Below, one piece after another: positions 47,601 through 63,596 of a stretch of DNA of 64,000 nucleotides. Position 1 is the stretch's first letter, and each line of letters opens with the position of its first letter. Source of the stretch: Psoroptes ovis (Eukaryota > Arthropoda > Arachnida > Sarcoptiformes > Psoroptidae). The translations under genes and the position numbers were made by a program. The stretch spans positions 3,783,001 to 3,847,000 of the forward strand of contig PQWQ01000005.1 of NCBI GenBank assembly GCA_002943765.1. The letters run 5' to 3'. The notes beneath the pieces are model-generated. The model was not told the DNA's origin. It was given only the letters and a program-made list of their open reading frames with translations, and did not search any database.

Positions 47601-48006
47601 TACAACTAATTATAATGATATTTGTCATCAACATTTGAAACTCCTTCGATCATTACATCCAGAAAATCAAGCATATCTAAATCGTAACCGATGGCCACCA
47701 TTATGGTATTTGAAAGAATTGGATTATTTTGAATATTGTTGCCGAGTGGCCGAATGGCAACAAAATCCTAGATCAAAATCCAAATATAAACTACGTCGAA
47801 ATGGTTTCATAGATCGAATTGGTTGTTTTTGTTTTGGATCATCTAAAAATAATAGCAGACAACAGCCTTGTCAACAACATCCATATCTCATTCATAATAC
47901 ATTGAATAAAACGTCGAATATATTATCGACCTCTTCGACCACATATTCATCATCTGGTTCTTCAACATATTCTAGTTTAACATATAAAATTATTGGTTTT
48001 CTGTGA
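44622..48006 (+). CDS. RhoBTB: RhoBTB atypical Rho GTPase
   Basis: Six exons: 44622-44688, 44820-45039, 45102-45299, 45705-47041, 47101-47219 and 47278-48006 (889 codons). Residues 1-220 are a Rho-like G domain: P-loop GDTAVGKT (18-25, Gly split by intron 1), [33 protein letters not shown] and GCKNDLRY. A proline region ([10 protein letters not shown]) leads to a first BTB domain (YTDVQF, near residue 266), split by an Asn/Ser/His-rich insert of roughly 200 residues. A second BTB starts [11 protein letters not shown] (about 607), followed by the family-specific C-terminus ([15 protein letters not shown]). RhoBTB proteins bind cullin-3 as substrate adaptors. Human paralogues are about 700 residues; the excess is the insert. 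A leader intron is likely: donor CT|GTAAGT at 44375, acceptor ending at 44615, six bases before the ATG. Confidence 0.94.
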
Positions 48007-48064
48007 TTATTTGTACGATTTTTTACGGGGAAAAACACATGATTCCATCCAATTCAATCCAATG

Positions 48065-48070
48065 AATAAA
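48065..48070 (+). terminator. Putative polyadenylation signal, RhoBTB
   Basis: AATAAA 59 bases after the RhoBTB stop codon. Confidence 0.5.
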
Positions 48071-48322
48071 TTTCTTTGAAAATTTTCCGATTTAAAATCA
48101 TTTGTTTATTTTCAAATGTGTGAATTATGTGAGAATTGAAATAATTTCGTCAAATAAGAAAAGATACCAAAAGGGTTAAAAATTTGTATTAATAAAAAAA
48201 ATTCGTGCATGCAAATGATTGAATATCACCAAAAATAATCATCAGTTCAATGTACGAAAAATATATCAAGGATTATATCACCAATGAAAAAAAATTAAAC
48301 TGAATAAAATTTAGTGAATATA

Positions 48323-48402
48323 TTTGGTTGTCCGTCAAGTTCTGGCCGATTTTCATTAGCAACTCTATCGATTAAGCGGAATGAACTTTTAGGACAGCCT
48401 AA
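48323..48402 (+). mobile_element. MITE type A, copy 57
   Basis: Left end TTTGGTTGTCCGTCAAG, right repeat CTTTTAGGACAGCCTAA. Lies 46 bp beyond the OGA stop, so probably within its 3' UTR. Confidence 0.8.
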
Positions 48403-48447
48403 TAAATTCATTGAATTTTTAAAATTTGAATTTGAATAATTTCGTAT

Positions 48448-51400
48448 TCAAATAATACGACCAACATAAATATCTTCAGTGCCCGTTGTATTTTGTGACA
48501 GTTGAATAATTTGAAATCCCAGTTTTAAATAAAAATCGATCGCTTTTTTGTCATTTGAACCAATACGACAGTAAAGACCTTTGGATCCTAATTTTTTGAA
48601 TCAAAATTTAATAAGTTAAAAATCAAAGAATTCAATTCAAGAAACTTACCATTGGCTTTCAGTGCAGCAATCACACATGCCAACATTCGTTTCGGGACAC
48701 TTAAATCGACAATATTCGACATAACAGCCAACGATATTGATGATGGATAATTGTTGAATAACTCATCAGGGTCATAAAGAAATTGTTGTTGCTTATATTG
48801 CATATGCATTTCATCAACAAATTGTCCAATATATTTTTCTTTTAATGATCGCTGTTCAGCTGTTGTTGTTGTCGTTGATGATATGGCTACGGACATTGAT
48901 GATGATTTATTATCATCAATGGCACTATCATTATTATTGGCATTATTAGTGTCATTTTTATCGTTTAATAGGGGATATTTTTTCAACAATTCCGGTATCC
49001 ATGATGATTGTAAATTTTGAAAAAATTTTTTAGCATCCAACACGGCCAATGCATAGCCACACAACCTGGTATCATCTTCGACCACAAAACAATATTCGGG
49101 ACTTAATGTCAGAAATGCTCCGATCAGCCGGTCACCGACTAATTCATTTTGATCTTCCAAATAAATATGATGATCATAATTTTTGAAACAAATTTCATAA
49201 ACAGATTGTACATCACTCGGTAAATATGGACGGATTGTATAGATACGACTTGTCGGTGATTCAGGTGCTTTGTAAAGAAATAGATCGCTAACCGATTCGA
49301 CTGGTAGCATACGTTGTAGTTCACCAGTTAGGCCACCACGAAATAGCCATGGTTCTTGATCACCACTTTGAAATGCTTCTCGATAACCTTTCGAAAACCC
49401 TTTCAAAAAAATTGATAATCGATATTTAGTTTGAGAGGAGAGACAAATAATCGAATCAGAATAAAATTAATTAGAATTATTAAAGGGTTAATTGCATGCA
49501 TTTGGTCAAATGAAAAATAAATAAATAAATAAAATGTGTCATACATGTAAATGTTGCGGGAAATAAACCAAGTGGTTGAAAAAAATTTGTCATTGGTATA
49601 CGGCCAAGTGCTAATGAATATGTAAAGAATTTTACAGATAATGGAAAATACAAAAAAATAATTAAAGATCAATCAGAATTCGAAATATCATCAATCGAAG
49701 GGTTCAAAGGGGTGGTAAGTTTACAGATTTTTATCGGGGATGCGAAATGATAATTCAAGGAATGATTAATCACAAAAAAACACTTACCAATCCATTTGAC
49801 ATATGAATTCAGTAACGATATAACACCTTTAATATCCCAAACATATGGATATAATTCATATAGCAATGAACGATTTTTACAAAATGTCAATCGGGTCAAC
49901 AAACGACCAATCAATAATGTCATATCATTGAATTTCGATGCCCGTTCATACCATTCATTAATTTCGATATTATTATTATTAGTGGTGGTTGAGTCGTTGT
50001 TATTCGAATTTGTCACCGATTGTTGCATTTCACTATCATTCGTTAGTTTTTGTTGACATTTACGACGATATTCCGACACGATGAAACCATTCGATTTGAG
50101 CCAATGAAATTCTTGTAGTATTTGGATGCCTTTGGCTCCATGTTCGAATGGTAAATAGAATAAATCGACCAACAGCGCTATATCATCATATGTTAACATT
50201 GTTGATTTATCATTGATTATTGTTGTGGTATCATCAGTTTTATCATTGATGGTGGTATTAGTATTATCACTACTATTTGAATTATTTTCACCAATAATTT
50301 CGGTTTGCATTTCTTCCGAAGAATTCTTATCGATATTCGGTTCATCTTTGGTATCGATCATTGGTACATCGGTGATAGGTGGTGTGCTGCTATTATTAAC
50401 AATTTTCGAATCATCTTGTGATGGATTACAATCCATTGGTTCCATCAATGGAGTTGTCGATTGTTCTTTTACATTATCATTATCTTTCGAATTATTATTA
50501 CCATTTGTAGCGATATCACTTTCGATTGGAATATCTGCATCGATCATTGAATCATTTGTCGATGATTTATCATTTGACAGCTGTAATGAATCATAATTGA
50601 TTGCTATATTCGGTAGAATCGTGGTAGTTGATGATACATTGTTAACATTATTAGTGGTGGTGGTGGTGGTGGTGGTGGTCGTGGTCGTAGTAGTCAACAG
50701 CACATTTTGTTTAATTTGTGGATTTTTAACCTTATAAAATTCATGTATCCATTCTTGTATGGCTATACGTAATGCATTACGATGATGATAAACACATGGT
50801 TCCATTTCGATCGGTATATCTTCGATCGAACCATTTTCCGATTCGGATTCTAATTTGATATCAGAATTAGTGTTGACTGCTGATGCTGTCGATGACATTG
50901 TAATTGCAGCATTTGATGATGATGATGATGAATAATCAATATTTTTTGCATCCTTGGTACATTTACTCCATTGTCCTAGCGTATGAATAGGAATGAAATT
51001 GGCTTCATATTCACAATTAGGATTGGTCAATACACCGCTTAAAAGCGGTATTAAACGTGTTGAACGATCACAATATGGACCCAGAAATAGCCGTTTTTGA
51101 TCATAATCATTTGCATGTAAATTATCCCAGATTATTGGTTTACGCCGTAGAACATCAGTCAATTCTTGTATTTGTTGTACATTAATACTTTGTGATATTA
51201 CACGATTACCGGTCCACATTATACCGATTTCGGGGAATAATTTCGCCCCGATCGTCTGGAGATAATCAGAATTTTGTACATTTGGTACGGCACGTGATGA
51301 ACAATATTCTGTTGGACAGAATAAAAATTTCGGCTGATCTAAATGTTGATAAACATCATTGGTGACAGCTACTTGTGCACTAGCAAATGATTTAAATGCT

Positions 51401-52054
51401 TCACGATCATTTCCATTCAGCTCTGGTTCGATATCATCGAATAACAATGCAAATGCTTCACAACCAATTTGTTTGACTTGATCCAGCTTTCGCTTTAAGG
51501 CTTGTATATCTTTCGGATTCGAATAACCAATATCCAAACCAGGTGATATTGCATATACAAATATAACATTATTTGACTTAGAATTTGATATTAACACAGA
51601 TAATTGTTCTGATTCTCTGCAATGAATCGAAATGATTCGATTAGATTATCGATTTATACAAGTTATACTAAAACATACTCAACCGTATACAATTCACGCC
51701 ATAAATTTCGATGTTTGAGATCATCTTTAGGTGCATACATATAAACATTCATACCGAATCTTCGAAGCCTATTCATGGTAAAGAATATTGATTAATTCAA
51801 TGACAGAATGCAAATCCAATGACATACTTGACAAATAAATCTTTTCGCTGATCCAAGGTCCATGGCCGTCCATAAAAACCTTCAACAACACCGCAAAGAA
51901 ATTCGCTACGATTATGGCTGCTTTGATCATTATTTGATGGCGATGATAATTTATCACAATTCATGTTGGTTGTCGTCATTAATTGCTCCTGTTGTTGCTG
52001 TTGTTGACCATCATTATCATTATATGAAATGATTGATTCTTCATTCGAATCCAT
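48448..52054 (-). CDS. OGA: Protein O-GlcNAcase (GH84)
   Basis: Five exons on the minus strand: 52054-51828, 51768-51679, 51616-49788, 49399-48650 and 48587-48448 (1,011 codons; human OGA 916). OGA removes O-linked GlcNAc from nuclear and cytosolic proteins. The N-terminal GH84 barrel starts [14 protein letters not shown] (FYGRPW at 60-65) and includes [10 protein letters not shown] and [15 protein letters not shown]. The catalytic pair is D166-D167 in FALLFDDIE, followed by FCPTEYC and [21 protein letters not shown] long Ser/Thr/Asn/Asp-rich linker with a poly-Thr run separates the stalk helices ([27 protein letters not shown]). The C-terminal acetyltransferase-like domain ([33 protein letters not shown]) is probably catalytically dead, as in animal OGA. 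The start at 52054 is the first in-frame ATG. Confidence 0.96.
50652..50692. repeat. GGT trinucleotide tract encoding poly-Thr in OGA
   Basis: Nine to ten near-perfect GGT units followed by CGT/AGT variants. Read on the minus strand they give 14 consecutive threonines in the disordered linker of OGA. Confidence 0.85.
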
Positions 52055-54089
52055 TTTTTGTTTCACAATTGATTCGAATTCGATTGGGCAAAAACATTCG
52101 ATTCACCGAAATGATTAGAAAATATTGAAAAAACAATTAAAACAGCTGATTTTCCTTTTAAATTAATTTCTTGTTCACTTATTAGTGTAGATTTAATTAT
52201 TTAAACTAAAACACGAATAATTTAATTGATCGAATTGATTTATTTTGATTTTCAAAATAAAGCCACAAGCAGACATATTTGTCAATAGACTTTCAAAAGT
52301 TTGCCACGATATTTTCTCGTCACAACTGTTCAGCAGCTGTACTGCCAATCCCGAATAAGTTTTGGGGTATTTTCGTGATTTAACTGAGAGATGGTGACTG
52401 CTTTCGAATCAGTTGTTCAGAAAAATATTTCGACTGTTAAGTGGCTGAATAAATGTGTGTATGTGTTAATCTATGTGAATTCATTAAAGGGCTAGGTCAA
52501 CAACAACAACGAAAATTTTTCGAGGTGATGATTTAAATTTACCACCAACAGATGGTCGTTAAGTCATTTAAATTTTGAATTTTTTTTCATTTCATTCATT
52601 TCATTTTGCCAAGCAAGCAAAATTTGCTACTGCTGCTGTCACTGTTGATGTATGTATAGGTGTACTGCTGCTGCTGATGATGATGGACGTCGGCAACTTG
52701 TAGAGCTCAAATCATCAAAATAATCAAACATTTGATATGAGAGAAGCATCGCAATTTCATTTAATAATAATTTCTTCATTCATTCGTATTTATCTATGTG
52801 TCTCGCTATAGATTTGCCCAACAAAACAATTCTCATCAACAAAATTTTTTGCTGATGCAAAAAATATGTCCACGGATAATCAATAATAATAATAATAATG
52901 AATGAAACATATTTGATTAATCATTTAACTACTTTTTGTGTTTGTTTGTTTATATATGTTTACAGGCAATTTTTTTCGAATATTGCCGATGTTTATTCAT
53001 TTTAAAATACATTTTGAGTATTTGTTTCTGTGTTTGTTTATTTTTTCCTGAATCTCTCCATCTCTCAATCTCGTCCATTCATTGATTCGATTGATTTGGT
53101 TTACTTTGTTTTACCATTTATTATCATCATTATTCTGTTGTTATTATTATCATCAACCAATCACCATCAGCATCAACAACAACATCAACGACATCACCAA
53201 CATCATATAATCATCAATTGCACAGCAGCAATTTTGATCAAAGCATTCGACATGAAATAAATGAAAACCAATTGAGCAATTTATAATCAAAATATTGATG
53301 ATGAATATAAATTGATTTAATATCACATCAACCAATTGATATTATGATAATTTCTCATCAAAATATGTCTTCGATTATTTTGAACATTTGTGTTTCAATT
53401 TCCATAATTAATTTTCGTTTTACCTGTTTATTTTGACCAATGTTAGTCTATGAATATTAATATTTTCACCTGTTGTATGAAAGCAATTTAAAGAGTAATA
53501 TGTGAATATAAATATTGATTGATTTTCAATCAATTTTGGTCATCAAAAATCGATTATTGATTGTTGATTTAGGCGTTTGCTGCAGCACATTTGATAAAAA
53601 TATCAATTGATAAATTTATTGTTATAAATGAATGAATGAATGATGATAATAATAAAATATATATCCGTTTATACCTATTTGAAACAATATATAATTGCCA
53701 CCTGTTTGATTAAATCTCTTGGTTGTCTTGGTGATCGTTTTTGAATATCAATCAATGATAGATCAAAGGCATTTTCGTCTAATTTAATTCACTCAAAGAC
53801 AATCATTGAGTCACAAATGTTTTTTATTTTTGAAGAATGTGATTATTAATTAATGTAAATTAATTAATTCAATCATCATCAACTCAATATCCATTTATAT
53901 TCATGACTTGTGTGTTTGTTTTCAATTGATTCTAATGAAGAAATAATTATTTTTTGTCATTGATAAAATCAATGTCGATTCATGATATCGATGATCGATG
54001 ATTATGTTTTTTTGAATTGTTTGTTTGTTTGTTTACTGTGAATAAAATATGTAAAGATATGTAAACAATAACAACTGAATTTTCTCAAC
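52055..54089. other. Divergent intergenic region, OGA / SLK
   Basis: About 2 kb, free of MITEs. Holds scattered CTG/GTT triplets and short AT-rich palindromes. It should contain both promoters, but I cannot pick out a core element. Confidence 0.55.
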
Positions 54090-58626
<4,537 letters not shown>

Positions 58627-59090
58627 ATTCAGAACAGAAAATTTCTTCTTATTATTACCAAAACTAGTCCGAAATTCATTTATTTATAATTATTACAATT
58701 ATTATTATTATTATTAAAACATTTCAATTAAAGGATTATCATCATCACAGATCGATTTTGCAAAATATTTGAGAAGCAAGCTTCCAACGCATCATATATT
58801 TATTGAACATTTATTGAATTTTTCTTAAATGAATTCCATATACCATATTTAGTGTTTATTCTTATATTTCAATCTTGTTTAAAAATTTTGATTTAAGAAA
58901 ATTTATGTTTAAAAAAGCACAAGTTATTAATACAAGAAGCGTTCCATAAGAAATTTCTGAAAAAATTGTAAATATGTATTTTTCACATGAATTAAACAAC
59001 AATTAATACGAAACAACGAAGAAAATCGAAATTAATTCGAAATGATTATTTCGTGTTCAAATCTTTCATTCGAAATGATTAAATGATTGG

Positions 59091-59096
59091 AATAAA
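59091..59096 (+). terminator. Putative polyadenylation signal, SLK
   Basis: AATAAA 465 bases after the SLK stop. Confidence 0.4.
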
Positions 59097-59105
59097 ATTA
59101 AATTC

Positions 59106-59111
59106 TTTATT
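59106..59111 (-). terminator. Putative polyadenylation signal, tetraspanin
   Basis: AATAAA on the minus strand, 146 bases beyond the tetraspanin stop and only 10 bp from the SLK signal. Confidence 0.4.
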
Positions 59112-59256
59112 TTTTTAAAAATATTAGTAAAATATGAGACGATTTTTTTCGACCAATAAAATAATTTGAAAATTGATTATTCAGTGTATATAGATATAAT
59201 ATGATAATATTTATAATGATACGATGTAATTGTGCCCCGTTGTTGATCATCAACGA

Positions 59257-60502
59257 TCATCTGCCATTATTCCAACGTGATAGCTGGGCCGATATTTGTC
59301 CTTGCAATGATCGGGCTAAAAACATGAGGAATAACTGTATAATAGCAATGACAATACTGGCATAGGCCAAGATACTAATATGAGGAGCGATTCGTTCGGT
59401 TATTGCTTCAATACAACCACGTGTATAAATGTCTTTGTTCACTTCGACCACTGAGCTTATGTTTTGCATATTGAAACCACATTCAATGTTTATGAGGCCA
59501 GACTGGAAAATAAATGGAGTTATTTGGCCATAATTTTTTAGGGAATCAAAAAATACTTACATCCAGATTTCTAGCATTACGACAACAAGAATATGGTACA
59601 GCACATCGTTCATGGCTTGGATTGCTATCTGTACATTCAAAATAAATATTTTTCGACCAATCTTTGTAGCCTTTATCCGATACACCACAACATTGAAATT
59701 CTGTTTGTACTAAATCGATTATATTCTGTAGATTTGAATCATCACGATATTTTACAATCGGTTCGTTTGAAAATGCTTCTTTGACTAAATTCAAAAATGA
59801 ATTTGGAAATAATATCGCGATGGCTGATAAGACGGTTTCGGCTATAAACATTAGTAATAATATGAACGAGTACTGAAAACATAAAATGATTAAATCAAAT
59901 TGAAAATTCTACCAAATAAGATCAAAATACAAACCAATCGTAGGAGAAATAAATTTTCACGTAATGCACCAATACACCCAGTAAAACTCATTATAAAAAC
60001 AATAGTCCCAAATACAATGATGAACAGCGATATGTTTATTAATAAATCAATAATGGTACGAATTTGTAGTGAAGAATAATCACCATATTCTTCGAGAAAT
60101 GACCAGGCACCAAGGCATATTAATAGACAACCAAAGAACTGATATGATTTGGATAAATTCATTAATTAAATTGATCAATTCGAATGAATTCATCAATACA
60201 CATACCCAAACAATTAGATTAAAGAAAAATAAAAAATATTTAATCGAAGGCGATATAAATGTAAAATTTTCATCATGTAAAAATTGTGCAATACGCAGCG
60301 TATTAAAATGATGTGAATATGAATGATGTTGACGTCGACGATTTTGCGATTGTTGTTGTGATGATCTTGATGATGGATGTTGTGTTGATCGTTGTTGTTG
60401 CTGTTGACGACGACGATCATGATTATTTGATGCTGCTGGTGGTCTTGATGATTGTCTGGACCCTTGATTTGCGGTGGTGGTAGTTGACTGACTTCGTGTC
60501 AT
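59257..60502 (-). CDS. TspanC8 tetraspanin
   Basis: Four exons on the minus strand: 60502-60206, 60138-59935, 59872-59561 and 59502-59257 (352 codons). Four membrane segments are visible: IKYFLFFFNLIVW joined to FFGCLLICLGAW, LFIIVFGTIVFIMSF with the tetraspanin motif GCIGALREN, YSFILLLMFIAETVLSAIAI, and ISILAYASIVIAIIQLFLMF. The large extracellular loop has eight cysteines (CCG, FEC, ERC, SCC, IEC, RGC). Its NIYFECTDSNPSHERC and VPYSCC closely resemble Tspan5/14/17/33. The eight-cysteine loop defines TspanC8 members, partners of the ADAM10 protease that steer its exit from the ER and its substrate choice. About 80 residues rich in Gln, Arg and Ser precede the first membrane segment, far more than usual. 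I cannot say which vertebrate member is the orthologue. Confidence 0.9.
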
Positions 60503-60808
60503 TTTTTATTTGTAAGTTTTCGAATTGGAAACAAAAAAGAGATCAAAGTATTTGGACCAAAATCTTCAGGGCAAATACCAAATGCATCAATATCAAAGTA
60601 GAATATTCTTAGGGAAATTTGTTGAAATGAAAGCTTCAAGAATTTTCAAATCGAAAATTAAGAAAATTTAGAACATTGCGAGCAAATTTTGTTTATATTT
60701 TATTTAAAAATGATTTTTCGTTATGGATATATATGATGATTTCACAGCCCAAAAGAGAATGAACTAAAAAATTGAGAGACGACGACGAAATAAATAAAAT
60801 TGAAAACA

Positions 60809-60891
60809 TTAGATTGTCCGGAAAGTTTTGGCCGATTTTCATTAGCAACTCTATTGATTAAGCCGAATGAACTTTACGGACAACAATCTAA
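60809..60891 (+). mobile_element. MITE type A, copy 58
   Basis: Left end TTAGATTGTCCGG. Right repeat has the AACTTTACGG variant and an altered extra triplet (ACAACAATCTAA). Lies about 300 bp upstream of the tetraspanin start. Confidence 0.8.
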
Positions 60892-61327
60892 TATAACACA
60901 AACACAAAATGAACAAAAGCCAAAGGCGTACATCACACAGACAAACAAACACAAACAGTGCAATAGCTATTAGCTGCTGCTATAGCTATATGCGTTTGTT
61001 ATTGGTGTTTTTTCGTGGACAAAAAAAAAATTGCAATCAGTTTTTGCTGCATGATTGAAATCCCAAATGGTCTCATTGGAATTGAATGAGAACAATTCAA
61101 TGAATTGAATTCATGCTTCGATGTCATGGACACTAAATCATAAGCGAATGATAATTGATTCGATTTCGAAAAATTTTTAATAATTCATTTGAATAAACAA
61201 CAATCAACATTTTAATTTATTCATCATCAAATTGTAATGAAAATGTGTAGTAATGATATAATTGGAATTTCATTTTATTGTTCTGCTTCAATTTGAATCG
61301 TGTGTTTAAATGTATCATTTCATAGTA

Positions 61328-61333
61328 TTTATT
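61328..61333 (-). terminator. Putative polyadenylation signal, synaptobrevin
   Basis: AATAAA on the minus strand, 35 bases beyond the proposed stop in the last exon. Confidence 0.45.
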
Positions 61334-61368
61334 CATTGTAATCGTTGCAGATGATGGTGATTCGATTA

Positions 61369-62827
61369 TCAATAATCCTCGGCATATTCGCTGATGATGT
61401 ACGATGTCTCTGGACGATGATTCGATTGAGTTATTTCGATAGATTCGTTGTGGATGGATTGATTTTGTGTTGCATTAATTTGTTCGTGTGGTTGTTCTGC
61501 ATATGGTGAGAAAAGTGTGTGATAATCGGATAAAATATGAAAGAGTTTACAAAAATAAGGATCAAATCGAATTCGAATGATCGAATTGATTTTATCGGCC
61601 GAATAATTCGATTTGATGTGACATTTGACATTCGATTCGATAATAAATGTGTGTTCAAAATTGATCAAAAAATAATTGTTCAGGGAAAGAATTTGGACAA
61701 CAACATTTTCAATGTGGTAGTTCAATGTGTGGCCGCAACTGTAAAAAAATTGATAAAAAAATTAAATTAAATTCAAAAAAATAATGGATAATAATAATTG
61801 GACCCAGAATGATAATGATTAGTGAACAGAGATTAATAATAGGTTGTCCGAAAAGTTTTTGCCGATTTTATCTTAGGAAATCATGAGAAAATCGGCAAGA
61901 ACTTATAGGACAACACAATAGTTAACGAAAGGAAAAATAAATAGAAAAAATAAGTTCAGTGGATAATTAAGCAAGAAAATAACAACTGATTATGTGTTTG
62001 CTCCGAATTAAATTAAGTTCAAAATTCAGCTCGATGATTATTTGAAATTGTTTTCAGTGTTGTTGAAAGGTAATGTGTGACAAAAGTTATTTAGTAGTTT
62101 TTGGTACAATAATTATTTTGTGATTGAAAACGAACCAAAATTAATTATTTTTGGTTAATTAATTAATTGATAATTAGTTTCGTTTGTTATTGATCCATCA
62201 AAAGCAATTCAATATGATTGTTCGTTTCATTCAATCATTAATCAGACCACGAAGCTTTTTGTTCGAATCGTTTGAAGGAAATTCGAGAAAATGGATGTAA
62301 GGAGATGGAAAATAGAATAAAGATTGGAATTTTAGTTGAATTAGCGAGAGAACAGTTCAAGATTATCGAGCAGGATTAAGCAAAGGTATAAGGTTAAGTC
62401 GAAAATCAAGAGTTACCTATGATAATAATCAGCAATACCAATACGATCAAGCCCAATATAAGCATCATCTGTGAAATTTTCATAAGGTAAAAAATTCGAT
62501 TAATTATTTGAGACCGAATTCGAATGAATTTTTTGAGGTATTTACCTTTAAATTTTGCCACCAATATTTACGTTTCAATTTACCGGCTTGTTGTTCAAAT
62601 TGACTAGCACCTTGTTGTAATGCATCGGCACGATCATCCAGTTCGGATAGTTTTTGATCACGTTCCAAAACCTTTTCGACATTCGTACGCATAATGCCGA
62701 CCACTTCGTCCACCTTGATTTCAACGAAATTCATTGATAAATTCAATACCTGAGCATAATTCAAAAAAAAACTGCTTACCTGGGCCTGTGTTTGCTGTAA
62801 TCGCTTTGAACTTGCACTTTGCGACAT
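61369..62827 (-). CDS. Syb: Synaptobrevin / VAMP (R-SNARE)
   Basis: Exons on the minus strand: 62827-62780, 62713-62546, 62468-62417 and, less surely, 61496-61369 (131 codons). Exons 1-3 encode RLQQTQAQ, then [20 protein letters not shown] with the zero-layer arginine R34, [33 protein letters not shown], and the membrane anchor [17 protein letters not shown] (73-89). This is the vesicle R-SNARE of regulated exocytosis and is near-identical to neuronal synaptobrevins. The N-terminus before the SNARE motif is very short. The intron after residue 89 is about 920 bp and contains a MITE. Exon 4 adds a roughly 41-residue luminal tail with NAT and NES glycosylation sequons. If that intron is retained, translation ends three residues on (GNS, then TGA), giving a conventional short tail. 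Confidence 0.9.
61839..61919. mobile_element. MITE type B, copy 59 (in synaptobrevin intron)
   Basis: Inner arms TTTTTGCCGATTTT and AAAATCGGCAAGAAC make a nearly perfect palindrome. Sits in the last synaptobrevin intron. Confidence 0.82.
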
Positions 62828-63199
62828 TTTGAATTAGTGAATTCAATTGACTCAATAATCAAATCGAATGATTCCAAGTTTTTTTAAAATATAATCAAAG
62901 ATTGTTCGACGAAATTAAATGCGATTTAATCAAAATTGTAAAACAATTAAACAAAAATAAAAACTTTGATCGTTTGATATTAATTAAAAATATATTAATT
63001 AATTAATTAACAATGAAAATAAATGTATCAAATATATAAGCTCAAAATGATATTGATTTCGATTGCAATTTTGCTATTTTGATATTTTGTTGGTTGATGT
63101 TGGTTAGTCATTCATCAATTCTTCTTCTTTCAGCTTTGTTTGTTTGTTGTTTCATTTAATTCGATTTTTTTTCTCCAATTAAATCACTCAAATGTACAG
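62828..63199. other. Divergent promoter region, synaptobrevin / APH-1
   Basis: About 370 bp of AT-rich DNA between the synaptobrevin start codon and the probable end of an APH-1 leader exon (CAG|GTAAAA, donor at 63200). The bidirectional promoter should lie here; no core motif stands out. Confidence 0.5.
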
Positions 63200-63596
63200 G
63201 TAAAAATCACAGTGAGAAGAGAAACATAGTGTAGTAGTGGTAGCAGCATAAATTGTGGTAGTAGCATTAACATCTGTGTGTGGTGATGTCGAAAAAAAAA
63301 ATTTAAAAGGTTTTTCGTTTAAAAAGGCTTTCCTTTTAACACCAATTTTGAGGTTTAAATGTCTTTATCGACGAACTTTAAACGTCAAAACAGCTGTGTG
63401 TGATACACAGCAAATGTATGCGGAGGCGTTGTTCCTTTTAAATATTTGTTTTTTTTTATATTTTGACAATGGAAGCCACATTTTTTACCATATGATTTCT
63501 CGTGATTTCTTTGAAATTAAATTAGATTCATTCATTTTCTTTGATCTAAGTGTCTTTCACGAATTTACCTGAGAATTTCCCTTACCTGCAGCTACC

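Larger units (their letters stand above)
48007..48447. other. Convergent 3' region, RhoBTB / OGA
   Basis: 441 bp between two stop codons on opposite strands. Contains a RhoBTB polyadenylation signal and one MITE, and no gene. Confidence 0.6.
58627..59256. other. Convergent 3' region, SLK / tetraspanin
   Basis: 630 bp with no MITE. The two candidate polyadenylation signals face each other 10 bp apart, so the transcripts may overlap. Confidence 0.55.
60503..61368. other. Tetraspanin upstream region and synaptobrevin 3' flank
   Basis: One MITE (60809-60891) and a putative synaptobrevin polyadenylation signal. No further gene. Confidence 0.55.

Noticed and set aside
50213..50596. 127-codon plus-strand frame
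   Set aside because: Shadow of the Ser/Asn-rich linker of OGA.
52055..52066. Upstream GTG start for OGA
   Set aside because: Not an ATG. The first in-frame ATG at 52054 is the sensible eukaryotic start.
63255..63572. 105-codon plus-strand frame upstream of APH-1
   Set aside because: It lies inside the probable leader intron (63200-63591) and resembles nothing known.
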